Assembly: GCF_025950085.1 (NCBI RefSeq)
Contig: NZ_JAPDDS010000001.1
Coordinates: 310,001-374,000 of the forward strand
Origin: Luteolibacter flavescens
GTDB taxonomy: Bacteria > Verrucomicrobiota > Verrucomicrobiia > Verrucomicrobiales > Akkermansiaceae
DNA length: 64,000 bases
Reading direction: 5' to 3'
The notes below the pieces were generated by a model that saw only the letters and a list, made by a program, of their open reading frames with translations, was not told the origin of the DNA and did not search any database. Numbering within the stretch: position 1 is the stretch's first letter; each line of letters opens with the position of its first letter. Of the stretch, positions 42,598 through 51,225 are shown one piece after another. Both the position numbers and the translations under genes were made by a program.

Positions 42598-43957
42598 TCA
42601 TCCCGCCGGGGGAGGGGCTGGCTTCCTGGCGCTTTTCCACGGTCCGGATGAGGCCGAGGTAGGCGACGGTGCCGAAGAGGTAGAGGACGGCGGTAGTGAT
42701 GAAAACCTGCCAGTAGGGGAGATCGTGCGAGCGGAGGATCTGGAAGGTGCGCGCGGCGAGCCACCAGGCTCCGCTCCAGATGGCGCCGTTGCAGGCGCTG
42801 ATGAGTTCGCGGTTCCGCTCGCCGACGTAGCTCATGGTGAGCTCGCTGGTGGAGGGGCCGGCCATGCTCATCAGCGGCTGGCGGAGGATGAAGCAGCCGA
42901 TGGCCAGCGGGAGCGCCCAACTCGCGGCTTGTTGCAGTTCGGTCAGGCCCATCGCGGCGAGCAGCACCACCGCGATCGATTGGACGCCGAGGATCGCGCC
43001 GCGCCAGCCAAAGCGGCGTTTCACCTCCGGGACGATGAGCCCGGCGAAAAGCACCAACACGTTGCTGATCGAGCCATAGGCGGAGTAGGCTTTCGAGCTG
43101 AGGTGATGGACGTGGCTGAAGAAGAGATTCAGGAACTGGATGCTCAGCCCCGCCCCGGTGGCGATGCAGAGCGTGGGCACCAGCGAGCGCAGCAGCACTG
43201 GCCAGTCTTCGCGATGGACGTGTAGCCAGTGACGGGCCGCGCTTTTCTCCGGCACGGGGTCGGGCAGCCTCGCATAGAGAAACGGGGCGGCGCAGGCGAC
43301 GATGCTCATGAAAAGGAGGGTGGCGTGTTCGTCGAAGATCACCGTCGTCCCGGCGATCTGCACCGTGCCGATCGCCTGCAGCGCCGTGGAAAGCAGGCCG
43401 CCGCAGATGCTCGCCGCCGCCCAGGTCGCGAATTGCAGGCTGAGCGCCTCGCTGGATTGCTCTTCTGGCACCATCCGCATCGTCATCGGCAGGCTCGCCA
43501 CATTCAGCAGCAGTCCCGCGAAGCCGGAGATGAGGAAGGAAATCGAAGCGGCATTCATCATGCCGAGCCGCACCGTTTCGAGCGATGCGAGGGCGGAAAG
43601 CGGGAAGAGGATGGACCCGATGAGCAGCGGCAGACGCAGCGGCTTCCCCCGCAGCCAGAGCCCGGCCGGAATGGCGAGGAAGAGCGTGGCGACAAACCGC
43701 TGCGAGCCGAGCGCCGCGATCTCCGGGTCATCCAGCCCGCGCTGCTTCAGGTAGAGATTCAGCAGCAGGAATTGCGCGGTGGTGATCAGATTGATCAGGA
43801 ATTGCCCCGCGGCAAAGAGCACCACCGGCCGCGGCAGGGCACGATATCTCTCCAACCAGGCAGGCAAGCGCGGCATTGCGGCGCGTTGATGAGGCTGGCC
43901 GACGACCGACGCAAGGGATTTGCCGATTGTGGCGATCCCCGCGGCGGCTTTGCTCAA
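42578..43957 (-). CDS. MFS transporter
   Basis: The 459-residue protein has about 12 hydrophobic segments with the usual central loop (ARLPDPVPEKSAARHWLHVHREDWPVLL near 230-255). N-terminal TM1 has VLLFAAGQFLINLITTAQFLLLNLYL-like sequence and a loop LQQRG/KQRGLDDPEIAALG. Substrate is unknown; it resembles PAT/AmpG-like or sugar-facilitator MFS proteins only broadly. The ATG at 43957 overlaps the stop of the glycosidase gene by 4 bases (ATGA), so the products are probably used together, for example to import sugars released outside. An internal ATG at 43876 is an alternative start. Confidence 0.8.
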   Translation of the reverse strand: MSKAAAGIATIGKSLASVVGQPHQRAAMPRLPAWLERYRALPRPVVLFAAGQFLINLITTAQFLLLNLYLKQRGLDDPEIAALGSQRFVATLFLAIPAGLWLRGKPLRLPLLIGSILFPLSALASLETVRLGMMNAASISFLISGFAGLLLNVASLPMTMRMVPEEQSSEALSLQFATWAAASICGGLLSTALQAIGTVQIAGTTVIFDEHATLLFMSIVACAAPFLYARLPDPVPEKSAARHWLHVHREDWPVLLRSLVPTLCIATGAGLSIQFLNLFFSHVHHLSSKAYSAYGSISNVLVLFAGLIVPEVKRRFGWRGAILGVQSIAVVLLAAMGLTELQQAASWALPLAIGCFILRQPLMSMAGPSTSELTMSYVGERNRELISACNGAIWSGAWWLAARTFQILRSHDLPYWQVFITTAVLYLFGTVAYLGLIRTVEKRQEASPSPGGMNDPEPT

Positions 43958-45249
43958 GGGGCCTTCTGGAAGGTCAGGTAAACCGGGCTGCCACTGACCA
44001 TCGTCTCCACCGAGTCCGGTGTCGGCTGCAGGGGCAGCGCACCTTGTGGAGCATTCGCGGTAGTCGGCATCATCGTCGCGGCGATCAGCTTGCCCGGGGT
44101 TTCATCGATCACGGTCAGGGCACCCTTGCTCTCGCCGGTAGGAGCCCACACCGCCCAGATGATTTTTCCGTCGCTTTCGTGGCGATACTCCTGAATGCGC
44201 AGCGCTGGGGTATTCCTCACGATCTTCGCGAAGCGGTAGTCGCCGAGTGTCGCCTGCAGGTGGCTCACGGCGTGGTAGGAGGGCTTCGGTTTGAAATTCC
44301 GCGTGAGTCCGGAGCTGGCATGCAGGCTCGCCTTGTCCTCGTCATTGAAGAAATAGAGATAGGCCCGCTCCACCGGCATCGCGGAAAAGACCAGGAAGGA
44401 GCGCACGAGCCACTGCGCCTGCTGCTCATCGGTGACGCCTACCCACTTGGCGAAGTCGCCGGTCTTCTCCTGCGGCTGGGTGGTGCTGTCGTAGCCGAAT
44501 TCGGTGATCCACACCGGCTTGCCCTTGGCGTGCTGGTCGCGCCAGCGGCAGAGGTCCTCCACGTCCTTCAGGTAGCGGGGCAGGGCGGGGTCCTCGGGAA
44601 AGCTGCGCTTCCACGTCGGCCAGCCTTCCATCTGGGCATAGGTGTGGATCGTGAGCACGTCGGTGAGATCGGTCAGGCCGGTGAGGCAGGAGACGCTCTT
44701 CTCGTAGTCGCCGCTCTTCCCGGTGGTCAGGTTGCAGGTGGCGATTTTCAGCCTGGGATCACCGGCGCGCAGACCCGTGGCCATGGCCTTGTACATGCGG
44801 GAGTAGTCAGCATCGCTCCACTTGCCCGGCTCGTTGCCGATCTCGACGGACTCCACCAGCTTGCGATTGCCGGAGGGGCCGAATTCCCTGGCGAATGCCT
44901 GGCCATAGGCTTCGGCGTCCTTCTCGATGTCCTTCCATTGGTCCCGCGGGATGGACTCGAACATCAGGCAGGCATTCGTCACCCAGCCGTGCTTTTGCCA
45001 CGAGCCATACACGCCGCTCCAGTCCACCTTGTTCTTCGCGAAAGGGAACTCCGGCAGCACCGGGGTCTCCTTGCCCAGGTCCCACTCCACCGGATGATAG
45101 TCACGGACGAGCCGCGCGGCGGGTTGGTAGAGCTCCGGCTTGAATTGCACCGTGTGGCCATTGATGCCGATGAAATCCTTCATCAGCGGCGGCTGGGCGG
45201 CGGAGAAGCCGGAGAGGGCGAAGATGAGTGCGGGAGACAGGCGCATCAT
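43954..45249 (-). CDS. Secreted clan GH-A glycoside hydrolase-like protein
   Basis: About 431 residues with a signal peptide (SPALIFALSGFSAAQ). The retaining clan GH-A signatures are present: acid/base Glu140 in VEIGNEPGKW and nucleophile Glu250 in VWITEFGYDS, with IHTYAQMEGW between them. The family within the clan (GH5/GH39/GH79-like) is not decided. The last ~100 residues form a beta-rich domain (IIWAVWAPTGESKGALTVIDETPGKLIAA). Start is taken at the double Met at 45244-45249. It heads a two-gene operon with the MFS transporter and is divergent from the ECF sigma gene at 45329. Confidence 0.8.
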   Translation of the reverse strand: MMRLSPALIFALSGFSAAQPPLMKDFIGINGHTVQFKPELYQPAARLVRDYHPVEWDLGKETPVLPEFPFAKNKVDWSGVYGSWQKHGWVTNACLMFESIPRDQWKDIEKDAEAYGQAFAREFGPSGNRKLVESVEIGNEPGKWSDADYSRMYKAMATGLRAGDPRLKIATCNLTTGKSGDYEKSVSCLTGLTDLTDVLTIHTYAQMEGWPTWKRSFPEDPALPRYLKDVEDLCRWRDQHAKGKPVWITEFGYDSTTQPQEKTGDFAKWVGVTDEQQAQWLVRSFLVFSAMPVERAYLYFFNDEDKASLHASSGLTRNFKPKPSYHAVSHLQATLGDYRFAKIVRNTPALRIQEYRHESDGKIIWAVWAPTGESKGALTVIDETPGKLIAATMMPTTANAPQGALPLQPTPDSVETMVSGSPVYLTFQKAP

Positions 45250-45328
45250 GGCAAATACGTGACCGCCGGGAAATTCTTCGCTCCCGGGTGATAAATCCAG
45301 CGCCGCGCTCCGCTGTCCGGGTGAAAGC

Positions 45329-45805
45329 ATGGCATCTCCCACACAGGACTGGAACGACTGGCTCGCGGAAAACGCGGCTCGCTTCCTCCTTTTCGCCCGC
45401 CAGCAGACGCGCTGCGAGCACGATGCGGAGGACGTGTTGCAGGAGTCGCTTGTGGAGTCCTGGCAGCGCGCCGGTGGCAGGCCGGATGCCCCGCTCGTCT
45501 TCGCAACCATCCGCCGCCGGGCCATCGACCTCGGTCGTTCGAATGACCGGCGGGTGGTGCGCGAGCAGGAGAGCAGCGAGCTTTTCAGCCCGGCGGGCAG
45601 CGATCGTGAGGCGGCCGAGATGCTGGCCCACGAACTCCGCCGCCTGCCGCCGGAGCAGCGGGACGTGCTCACGCTGAAATTCTGGGGCGGGCTGACCTTT
45701 GCCGAGGTCGCCGCCACGCTCGAGATCCCGCAGGGTACCGCGGCCTCGCGCTACCGGCTGGCGCTCGAGTCCCTGCGCGAAACCCTGACCCCTTCACTGA
45801 CATGA
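45329..45805 (+). CDS. ECF-type RNA polymerase sigma factor
   Basis: The 158-residue protein has region 2 (ARFLLFARQQTRCEHDAEDVLQESLVESWQR; FATIRRRAIDLGRSNDRR) and region 4 (LRRLPPEQRDVLTLKFWGGLTFAEVAATLEIPQGTAASRYRLALESLRE). The short length is typical of ECF factors. The next gene overlaps its stop by ATGA and looks like an anti-sigma. It is divergent from the glycosidase/MFS operon, with about 80 bp between starts, so it may control that operon or its own. Confidence 0.88.
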   Translation: MASPTQDWNDWLAENAARFLLFARQQTRCEHDAEDVLQESLVESWQRAGGRPDAPLVFATIRRRAIDLGRSNDRRVVREQESSELFSPAGSDREAAEMLAHELRRLPPEQRDVLTLKFWGGLTFAEVAATLEIPQGTAASRYRLALESLRETLTPSLT

Positions 45806-46224
45806 ACTCCGACGAAGACATCGAAGCCCTGCTCGGCCGGGTGGCCCCGGCTTCGCCGTCCACCGACCTGATGGCCCGTCTTCAGGCGGCCCAGCCACCG
45901 GTGAGGAAGCCCGCACCGATCCTCCGGCTCTGGCTGCCGCTAGCGGCCGCGGCGGGCATGGCGGTCGCCTGGCTGTGGCCAGACCCTCCTGCTGCTCCGC
46001 AGACCATCGCGAAGTCACCGGAACTGCAGCCGGTCGGCAGCGTGCAGCACCTCATGGAAGTCGCCGACCTCGGGATCGTGGTTGGAGAAAATGACCAACC
46101 CGTCCGGCTGATCCGCACGCGCTGGATCGATGAAATTTTCTACGCCCCGGTGAATGGAGGAGAACCCGTGAAGGAAGGCCGCGTCCGCGAGGAGGTGCTG
46201 CCTGTATCCTTGGAAATCTACTGA
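45802..46224 (+). CDS. Single-pass membrane protein, candidate anti-sigma factor
   Basis: The 140-residue protein has a short N-terminal cytosolic part (MNSDEDIEALLGRVAPASPSTDLMARLQ), one membrane helix (LRLWLPLAAAAGMAVAWLW) and a C-terminal periplasmic tail with LMEVADLGIVVGENDQPVRLIRTRWIDEIFYAP. It is coupled to the sigma gene by a 4-base overlap. Position and topology are those of anti-sigma factors, but a zinc-binding HxxxCxxC motif is absent, so this remains inference. Confidence 0.6.
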   Translation: MNSDEDIEALLGRVAPASPSTDLMARLQAAQPPVRKPAPILRLWLPLAAAAGMAVAWLWPDPPAAPQTIAKSPELQPVGSVQHLMEVADLGIVVGENDQPVRLIRTRWIDEIFYAPVNGGEPVKEGRVREEVLPVSLEIY

Positions 46225-46258
46225 AAAGACAAACAACAACCAAACCACTGCCATCATT

Positions 46259-47044
46259 ATGAAGACCACGACATGTCTGTTCATCGCCGCGCTTTCCGCA
46301 GCTGCCTCGGCGCAGGAGCCCCTGCTCGCACCGGGTGGGAAGGCGGAGGCCCGGATCATCGGTATCCGCAGCGAACCCGCCGCGGACGTCACCATCCTCA
46401 CGCCGGAGACGGCGGAACTTGCCGAGCCGCTGCGCTGGGCCTTCGGTCAAACCACTGCCATGGGCCATGAGGTCGTGCGCACGGGGCCTGTCGGCTTCCT
46501 CGGGCTGAATGCGGTGATCCTGCCCGGCGAGTTGTCCTCACATCTCTCCATCCCGCAGGACACCGGCCTGCTGGTCCAGCTCGTTGCAAAGGACAGCCCC
46601 GCCGAAAAGGCCGGCATTCAGGCCAATGACGTGATCGCGAAGCTGGACGACCAGATCCTCATCGACCCGCGACAGCTTTCCGTGCTCGTGGCGAACAAGA
46701 AGGAAGGCGACATGGTGAAGATCATCTACATCCGCAAGGGCGAGACGCACGAGGCAGACGCGGTCGTCGGCCAGCGCGAGGCGATTGCCGCTGAGAAGCG
46801 ATTCGGCAAGACTGGGGCCGATGTCTTGCTGGAGCGTGCCGGTGGTGCTCCGCTCCGCACCTTCGTCCGCCGTTTTGAGATCCCCGGCGGCGGCGAGATG
46901 AAGGTCGAGGGCTCCGTGGCCGAAGACATCACCGTCGTCCCCGCGACTCCCGTGGCACCTCCGGCGGCGGAGAGCGAGGATGTGAAGAAGCAACTCGAGG
47001 AGATCCGCGCGATGCTGGAGGCGCTGCAGCAGAAGGTGAAGTGA
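46259..47044 (+). CDS. Exported PDZ-domain protein
   Basis: The 261-residue protein has a signal peptide (CLFIAALSAAASAQ) and a PDZ domain at about 75-170 (VGFLGLNAVILP; GLLVQLVAKDSPAEKAGIQANDVIAKLDDQILIDP; MVKIIYIRKGE). A C-terminal coiled coil closes it (EDVKKQLEEIRAMLEALQQKV). No protease domain, so it is likely an adaptor or substrate-recognition factor. It follows the ECF/anti-sigma pair by 34 bp in an A-rich leader and may be the output or a regulator of that system. Confidence 0.8.
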   Translation: MKTTTCLFIAALSAAASAQEPLLAPGGKAEARIIGIRSEPAADVTILTPETAELAEPLRWAFGQTTAMGHEVVRTGPVGFLGLNAVILPGELSSHLSIPQDTGLLVQLVAKDSPAEKAGIQANDVIAKLDDQILIDPRQLSVLVANKKEGDMVKIIYIRKGETHEADAVVGQREAIAAEKRFGKTGADVLLERAGGAPLRTFVRRFEIPGGGEMKVEGSVAEDITVVPATPVAPPAAESEDVKKQLEEIRAMLEALQQKVK

Positions 47045-47077
47045 GGTAGCGGCAGGGCTCCTGTTTTTCAGTAGGCG

Positions 47078-47114
47078 ATCCGGCGTGGTGGGAATGGTTC
47101 CTGCCGCGCCGGAT
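47078..47114. repeat. Inverted repeat in the spacer 47045-47214
   Basis: ATCCGGCG (47078-47085) pairs exactly with CGCCGGAT (47107-47114) across a 21-base spacer, just after the PDZ gene. It could be a weak terminator stem or an operator for the next gene; nothing else in this 170-bp spacer stands out. Confidence 0.3.
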
Positions 47115-47214
47115 TCGTTAGGGCGGGTTTCCTGACGGTCTCATCCGTCGGAGGGCGGAAGGAATGAGTCGCCATGGGAGCGCGTCCATGACTATCTCGG
47201 CTTGCTGTTGAAGC

Positions 47215-48267
47215 ATGGATACGATGGCGAGCATGGAAATGAACCCGAAGGTGGACGCCGTGTTGGAGAAGGCTCCGAAGTGGCAGGAGGAGTTTGCGAA
47301 GTTGAGGGCGATCGCGCTCGGCTTTCCGCTCAAGGAGGAGCTTAAATGGGGACAGCCGTGCTACTCGCTCGATGGGGCGAATGTCTTGCTGATCCATGGC
47401 TTCAAGGACTACTGCGCCCTGCTGTTTTTCAAAGGCGCGCTGCTGAAGGATGCGAAGGGACTTCTCGTCCAGCAGACCGGCAACGTGCAGGCGGCGCGGC
47501 AATTGCGCTTCAAGGATGCCGGTGAGATTTCAAAGCTGGAGGCCGTCGTGAAGGCCTATATCAAGGAAGCGATGGAGGTGGAAAAGGCCGGGCTGAAGGT
47601 CGAGCTCAAGAAGACGACGGAGTTCGAGGTGCCTGTCGAGTTTCAGGCGGCGATGGGCAAGGATGCCAAGTTGAAGGCCGCCTTTGAAGCGCTCACGCCG
47701 GGTCGGCAGCGGGGATACCTCCTGCACTTCGCCGCGGCCAAGCAGTCGAAGACGAGGGAAGCGCGCATCGACAAATGCATGTCGCAGATTCTGGCGGGCA
47801 AAGGCCTGACCGATCCGCCTGCCGAGAAGAAGGACAGGCCCGGGAAGTTGGAGAAGAACAGCGACGGCGTGGTCCTCCTGTCGGGAGGAAATCCGCAGAT
47901 CGCGAAGGGCTATGGCGATGCTCCAGTGCAGGCTTACATCGAGGCAATGCCCGGCTGGAAGCGCGACATCGGCAGACAGCTCGACGACCTGGTCACGCGT
48001 ACCGTGCCCGGCGTGAAGAAAGCGGTGAAATGGAATTCACCCTTCTACGGAGTCGAGGGGAAAGGGTGGTTTCTCAATGTCCACTGCCTCACCAAATATG
48101 TGAAAGTCACCTTCTTTGCAGGGAAATCACTCAAGCCCAATCCTCCGGGCAGCACCCCGAAGAGCGGGGAATCGAGCTGGATCGACATCCACGAAGGCAA
48201 ATTCGACGAAGCCCAAATGACGAAGTGGCTGAAGCAGGCCGCCAAACTGCCGGGCTGGATTCCTTGA
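47215..48267 (+). CDS. DUF1801-YdeI-DUF1801 fusion protein
   Basis: The 350-residue protein has two DUF1801 domains: N-terminal (FPLKEELKWGQPCYSLDGANVLLIHGFKDYCALLFFKGALL, around 38-80) and C-terminal (VPGKKAVKWNSPFYGVEGKGWFLNVHCLTKYVKVTFFAGKSL-like, around 262-305). Between them is a YdeI/bacteriocin-protection segment (FEVPVEFQAAMGKDAKLKAAFEALTPGRQRGYLLHFAAAKQSKTREARIDKCM). DUF1801 is poorly characterised and SRPBCC-unrelated; YdeI is linked to peptide and metal tolerance. Four in-frame ATGs cluster at 47215-47241, so the exact start is uncertain. Confidence 0.8.
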   Translation: MDTMASMEMNPKVDAVLEKAPKWQEEFAKLRAIALGFPLKEELKWGQPCYSLDGANVLLIHGFKDYCALLFFKGALLKDAKGLLVQQTGNVQAARQLRFKDAGEISKLEAVVKAYIKEAMEVEKAGLKVELKKTTEFEVPVEFQAAMGKDAKLKAAFEALTPGRQRGYLLHFAAAKQSKTREARIDKCMSQILAGKGLTDPPAEKKDRPGKLEKNSDGVVLLSGGNPQIAKGYGDAPVQAYIEAMPGWKRDIGRQLDDLVTRTVPGVKKAVKWNSPFYGVEGKGWFLNVHCLTKYVKVTFFAGKSLKPNPPGSTPKSGESSWIDIHEGKFDEAQMTKWLKQAAKLPGWIP

Positions 48268-48320
48268 CCTGAGCCGCCGATGACCGTGCTTTTCTTACGA
48301 GCAGCGAAGTTTACTGAACG

Positions 48321-48348
48321 TCTTGAATTTTTATCAAGAGTTTCAAGA
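48321..48348. promoter_or_regulatory. Dyads upstream of the HTH gene
   Basis: TCTTGAA (48321-48327) and TTCAAGA (48342-48348) form an inverted repeat, and TCTTGA (48321-48326) can instead pair with TCAAGA (48334-48339). They lie in the AT-rich 230-bp leader (48268-48497), 150 bp before the ATG, and may be an operator for autoregulation by the HTH protein. No -10/-35 pair was confirmed. Confidence 0.35.
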
Positions 48349-48497
48349 AGCCGGTGTCCAAGGGTTTGATTTAGTGTTTTGACGTTCTGAGATGAGACTG
48401 GTCCATGGCTCAATTGACGGGTCGTGCAAAATACATCATCGAAAATTGGATAAATGTCTTGAGGCTAACAAAAGCCGCGCTTAGTTGCCCAATCGTC

Positions 48498-48947
48498 ATG
48501 AGCGCAAAGAAAACAAAAGGAAAGCGATACACCGAAGAAGAGAAGGCTGAGATTCTCTCGTTTATCGAAAACTATGGTGGTCGCGGTGCGCAGAGCGCTG
48601 CTGCCAAGAAATTCAAAGTCAGTGTTCTGACGCTTTCGAATTGGCGGAAGAAGGATGATGGCGGCGCTCCTGTCAAAGGCTCGAAGAAGGGTGCCTCTGC
48701 AGGTGCTGTCTCCGGCTTGGATCTTGAGATCGCCACAGCCAAGTGGCTCACCAAGCAGGGCTTCGAATACGAGCTTTTCCAGAGCCTCAGCAGCGGCACG
48801 ATCGATCGCAAGGCGAGCAAGGGCATCGAGGCACTCGGCCTGTTCTCGGGCGGAGACTATACCTTGGCCCGTATCGGCAAGGGTGGCGAGCCGGTGGTGG
48901 AGATCACGCTCTCCAAGCTTCTTGAGCTTACCAAGACGAAGGCCTGA
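48498..48947 (+). CDS. HTH protein with uncharacterised C-terminal domain
   Basis: The 149-residue protein starts with a transposase/IS3-OrfA-like HTH (RYTEEEKAEILSFIENYGGRGAQSAAAKKFKVSVLTLSNWRKK), a Gly/Lys linker (APVKGSKKGASAGA), and a C-terminal domain (DLEIATAKWLTKQGFEYELFQSLSSGTIDRKASKGIEALGLFSGGDYTLARIGKGGEPVVEITLSKLLEL) I do not recognise. No transposase catalytic domain or inverted-repeat ends are near, so it looks like a domesticated DNA-binding protein. It has its own leader with dyads and a strong terminator. The ATG at 48498 is preferred to one at 48405, since the intervening residues lack similarity. Confidence 0.7.
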   Translation: MSAKKTKGKRYTEEEKAEILSFIENYGGRGAQSAAAKKFKVSVLTLSNWRKKDDGGAPVKGSKKGASAGAVSGLDLEIATAKWLTKQGFEYELFQSLSSGTIDRKASKGIEALGLFSGGDYTLARIGKGGEPVVEITLSKLLELTKTKA

Positions 48948-48975
48948 TGAATTATTAGTTTTGATTCACTAAACC

Positions 48976-49009
48976 GGGGGCGGAGGACTTTGATTCTCCG
49001 CCCCCTTTT
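48976..49009 (+). terminator. Strong rho-independent terminator of the HTH gene
   Basis: GGGGGCGGAG (48976-48985) and CTCCGCCCCC (48996-49005) form a perfect 10-bp GC stem with a 10-base loop, followed by TTTT (49006-49009). It is 28 bp after the HTH stop codon and is the clearest intrinsic terminator in the window. Confidence 0.9.
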
Positions 49010-49524
49010 CTGTTGCCGATGAGGAGAGTTGGCTCCTTCTGCGTTGGCTTTGATGATGATTTTCGCTAGTCGCGGACGGTTGGCATAGCTGAAGTTGTTC
49101 CTCCTGTTTGTCATGTAGACTAAACCTTATTGTTTTAAAAATTTAAAGCCGCTATCGCGGTGATTTTAAAAACACAGGAAGGCACAAGTATTCTGCAAGT
49201 TTTGCATGGATGAGCAGGTCGCTCATCCAAACGACCGTGATCCTGTGCGAATTCGTTGATGATATGTTTTCGGTGCCGATGTGATGGTCCGGATGGGGTA
49301 GGTGCTGGAATTCCCGGCGTGGAGTTTGGACTCTGGCCGAGTCTTGGCGGCGAAATGCGTTTGATTATCAATCGCGGCCCGGCTTCGTGCTGTGGTTCTT
49401 CCCATTCCCAAACGCCCGGTGCACGGAATCGTCAGGATACCCTCATCGCGTGGTGGCGGCCCGGCTTTGGCGCTTGGCAAGCAGGGGGGATCACCTAGTT
49501 TTCACGCCCCTCCCCAAGCCCTGT
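49010..49524. other. 515-bp AT-richer non-coding region
   Basis: No supported gene. It contains an AT-rich near-dyad (49131-49174: T/A tracts flanking CCGC-TATC-GCGG) and a perfect hairpin at 49207-49229 (TGGATGAGC / GCTCATCCA, 5-base loop). The structures and lack of coding signal would suit an untranslated leader, small RNA or old mobile-element residue. A minus-strand frame 49223-49480 has no plausible protein character. Confidence 0.5.
49207..49229. repeat. Perfect 9-bp-stem hairpin
   Basis: TGGATGAGC (49207-49215), AGGTC loop, GCTCATCCA (49221-49229). It lies inside the non-coding region 49010-49524, about 300 bp before the pyrophosphatase gene. Confidence 0.6.
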
Positions 49525-51213
49525 ATGGAACCGCCTCGCCGCCAGCTCCCGTTTTACGTCATCGGACACAAGAACCCCGATACGGACGCGATTTGCTCCG
49601 CCATCGGAAACGCTGCGCTGCTGCGTGCCACGGGCGAGCCGAATGCCGTCGCGGCTCGTTGTGGCGAGGTGCCGGCCCGAACCGCGTGGGTGCTGGAGAA
49701 GGCGGGCATCGAGACTCCTCCGCTGGTCTCCGACGTGCGGACTTCCGCCGGCCTGATCTGCCGCCGGGACGTGGTGCAGGTTTCTCCCACGGACACATTC
49801 CTAGTCGCCTACCGCCGGATGCTCGCCAGCGGCGTCCGCTGCGTGCCAGTGGTCGGAGATGATGGCTCGGTGCAGGGGATTCTCCGCTACCTCGATCTTC
49901 TTGAGCTTCTGGTCCCCGGGGACGGCAGCGGGCTGCAGGCGCGGACGGTGAATGTCTCGCTCGGCAAGATCGCCACGACCCTGCAAGCGGAGAGTGTCGG
50001 CGCGGAGATGCCCCCGCCGGATGTGGAGGAAGAGCTGGTCCTGCTCGTCGGCGCATCCTCGCAGAGCACCGTCGACCGCCGCCTGAAGCAGGCGGCGAAG
50101 GAGGGGAACGTGAGCAATTTCTTCGTGATCTGCGGCGACCGTCCCGTCGTCCAGCACTACGCCATCGAGAATGGTGCCCGTGCGCTGCTCGTCACGGGCG
50201 GGAATGGCGTCGAATCCTCGCTGCGCGACATGGCCCGGAAGCGTGGCGTGGTCATCCTGATGTGCAATCAGGACACGGCGAGCTGCTCGACGCTCATCCG
50301 CTGCTCGCGGACCGTGCGCCACGTGATGGAGACGACTTACTCCACGGTCCCGGAGGATGAGCCGGTCTCGCGCGTGCGAAAGGGACTCGCTTCGTTGGAG
50401 CAGGATCTTTTCCCGGTGATCGACCATCACGGAGAGATGATCGGTGTCCTCTCGAAGTCCGACCTGATCGATCCGCCTCGGACCCGCTTGGCACTGGTCG
50501 ATCACAATGAATTTGCCCAAGCCGTCACGGGCGTGGAGGAGTGCGAGATCGTCGAGGTGATCGACCATCACCGCCTCGCAGGCGACCTCGTGTCGCGTGA
50601 GCCGATCCGCTTCCTCAATGAGCCGGTTGGTTCCACTTCCACACTGGTCGCGCGGAAATTCCGCCACCGCTATCTGGAGCCGGACAAGGGGACCGCGCTT
50701 TGCCTGTGCGCCGGGATCATCGCGGACACGCTTTGCCTCACCTCGCCGACCACCACGGAGCTCGATCACGAGATGCTCGGATGGCTGAGCGGACTCGCGG
50801 ACATCGATCCTGCGAGCTTCAAGGAAGAATTCTTCGCCGTGGGATCGCTGCTGGCCACCGGGACGGCGGACTCGATTCTCAATGCGGACCGCAAGGAGTT
50901 CGTGGACGAAGGCGCGAAGGTTACCATTGCGCAGGTCGAGGAACTCGGACTGCAGGGCTTTGAGCCCCGACGGGAGGAGCTTGAAAAAGCCCTGAAGGCC
51001 TTGGCCGCGGACAATGCCTACGAGTTGGCCGTCCTGGTGGTGACCGACATCGCGGAGCACCACAGCGTGGTACTTGCCGCGGGAAATCCGCGCTATGTCG
51101 CGAATCTCCCGTATGCCCGCATCGATGCCAGCCTCTACGATGCACCGGGCGTGGTCAGCCGGAAGAAGCAAATCTTCCCGGCTGTCTGCCAAGCGCTTCG
51201 CAAGTCGGGCTGA
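49525..51213 (+). CDS. ppaC: Manganese-dependent inorganic pyrophosphatase with CBS/DRTGG regulatory insert
   Basis: The 562-residue family II pyrophosphatase has GHKNPDTD at 14-21 (metal ligands His15, Asp19, Asp21), VDHNE (324-328), IDHH (345-348) and the C-terminal GVVSRKKQ. Inserted between the first and second catalytic motifs is a regulatory block: CBS1 (about 73-130), a DRTGG-like part (about 140-250) and CBS2 (262-315; HVMETTYSTVPEDEPVSRVRKGL). Such enzymes respond to adenine nucleotides and dinucleotides. It hydrolyses PPi in the cytosol. The ATG at 49525 matches the family N-terminus. Confidence 0.93.
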   Translation: MEPPRRQLPFYVIGHKNPDTDAICSAIGNAALLRATGEPNAVAARCGEVPARTAWVLEKAGIETPPLVSDVRTSAGLICRRDVVQVSPTDTFLVAYRRMLASGVRCVPVVGDDGSVQGILRYLDLLELLVPGDGSGLQARTVNVSLGKIATTLQAESVGAEMPPPDVEEELVLLVGASSQSTVDRRLKQAAKEGNVSNFFVICGDRPVVQHYAIENGARALLVTGGNGVESSLRDMARKRGVVILMCNQDTASCSTLIRCSRTVRHVMETTYSTVPEDEPVSRVRKGLASLEQDLFPVIDHHGEMIGVLSKSDLIDPPRTRLALVDHNEFAQAVTGVEECEIVEVIDHHRLAGDLVSREPIRFLNEPVGSTSTLVARKFRHRYLEPDKGTALCLCAGIIADTLCLTSPTTTELDHEMLGWLSGLADIDPASFKEEFFAVGSLLATGTADSILNADRKEFVDEGAKVTIAQVEELGLQGFEPRREELEKALKALAADNAYELAVLVVTDIAEHHSVVLAAGNPRYVANLPYARIDASLYDAPGVVSRKKQIFPAVCQALRKSG

Positions 51214-51225
51214 GCGGCGGTTGCT

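Noticed and set aside
43876-45291. Plus-strand frame opposite the glycosidase gene
   Set aside because: No domain, and the minus strand has clear clan GH-A catalytic motifs.
49223-49480. 85-codon minus-strand frame in the non-coding island
   Set aside because: Mixed low-complexity residues, no initiation context, and it crosses a perfect hairpin.
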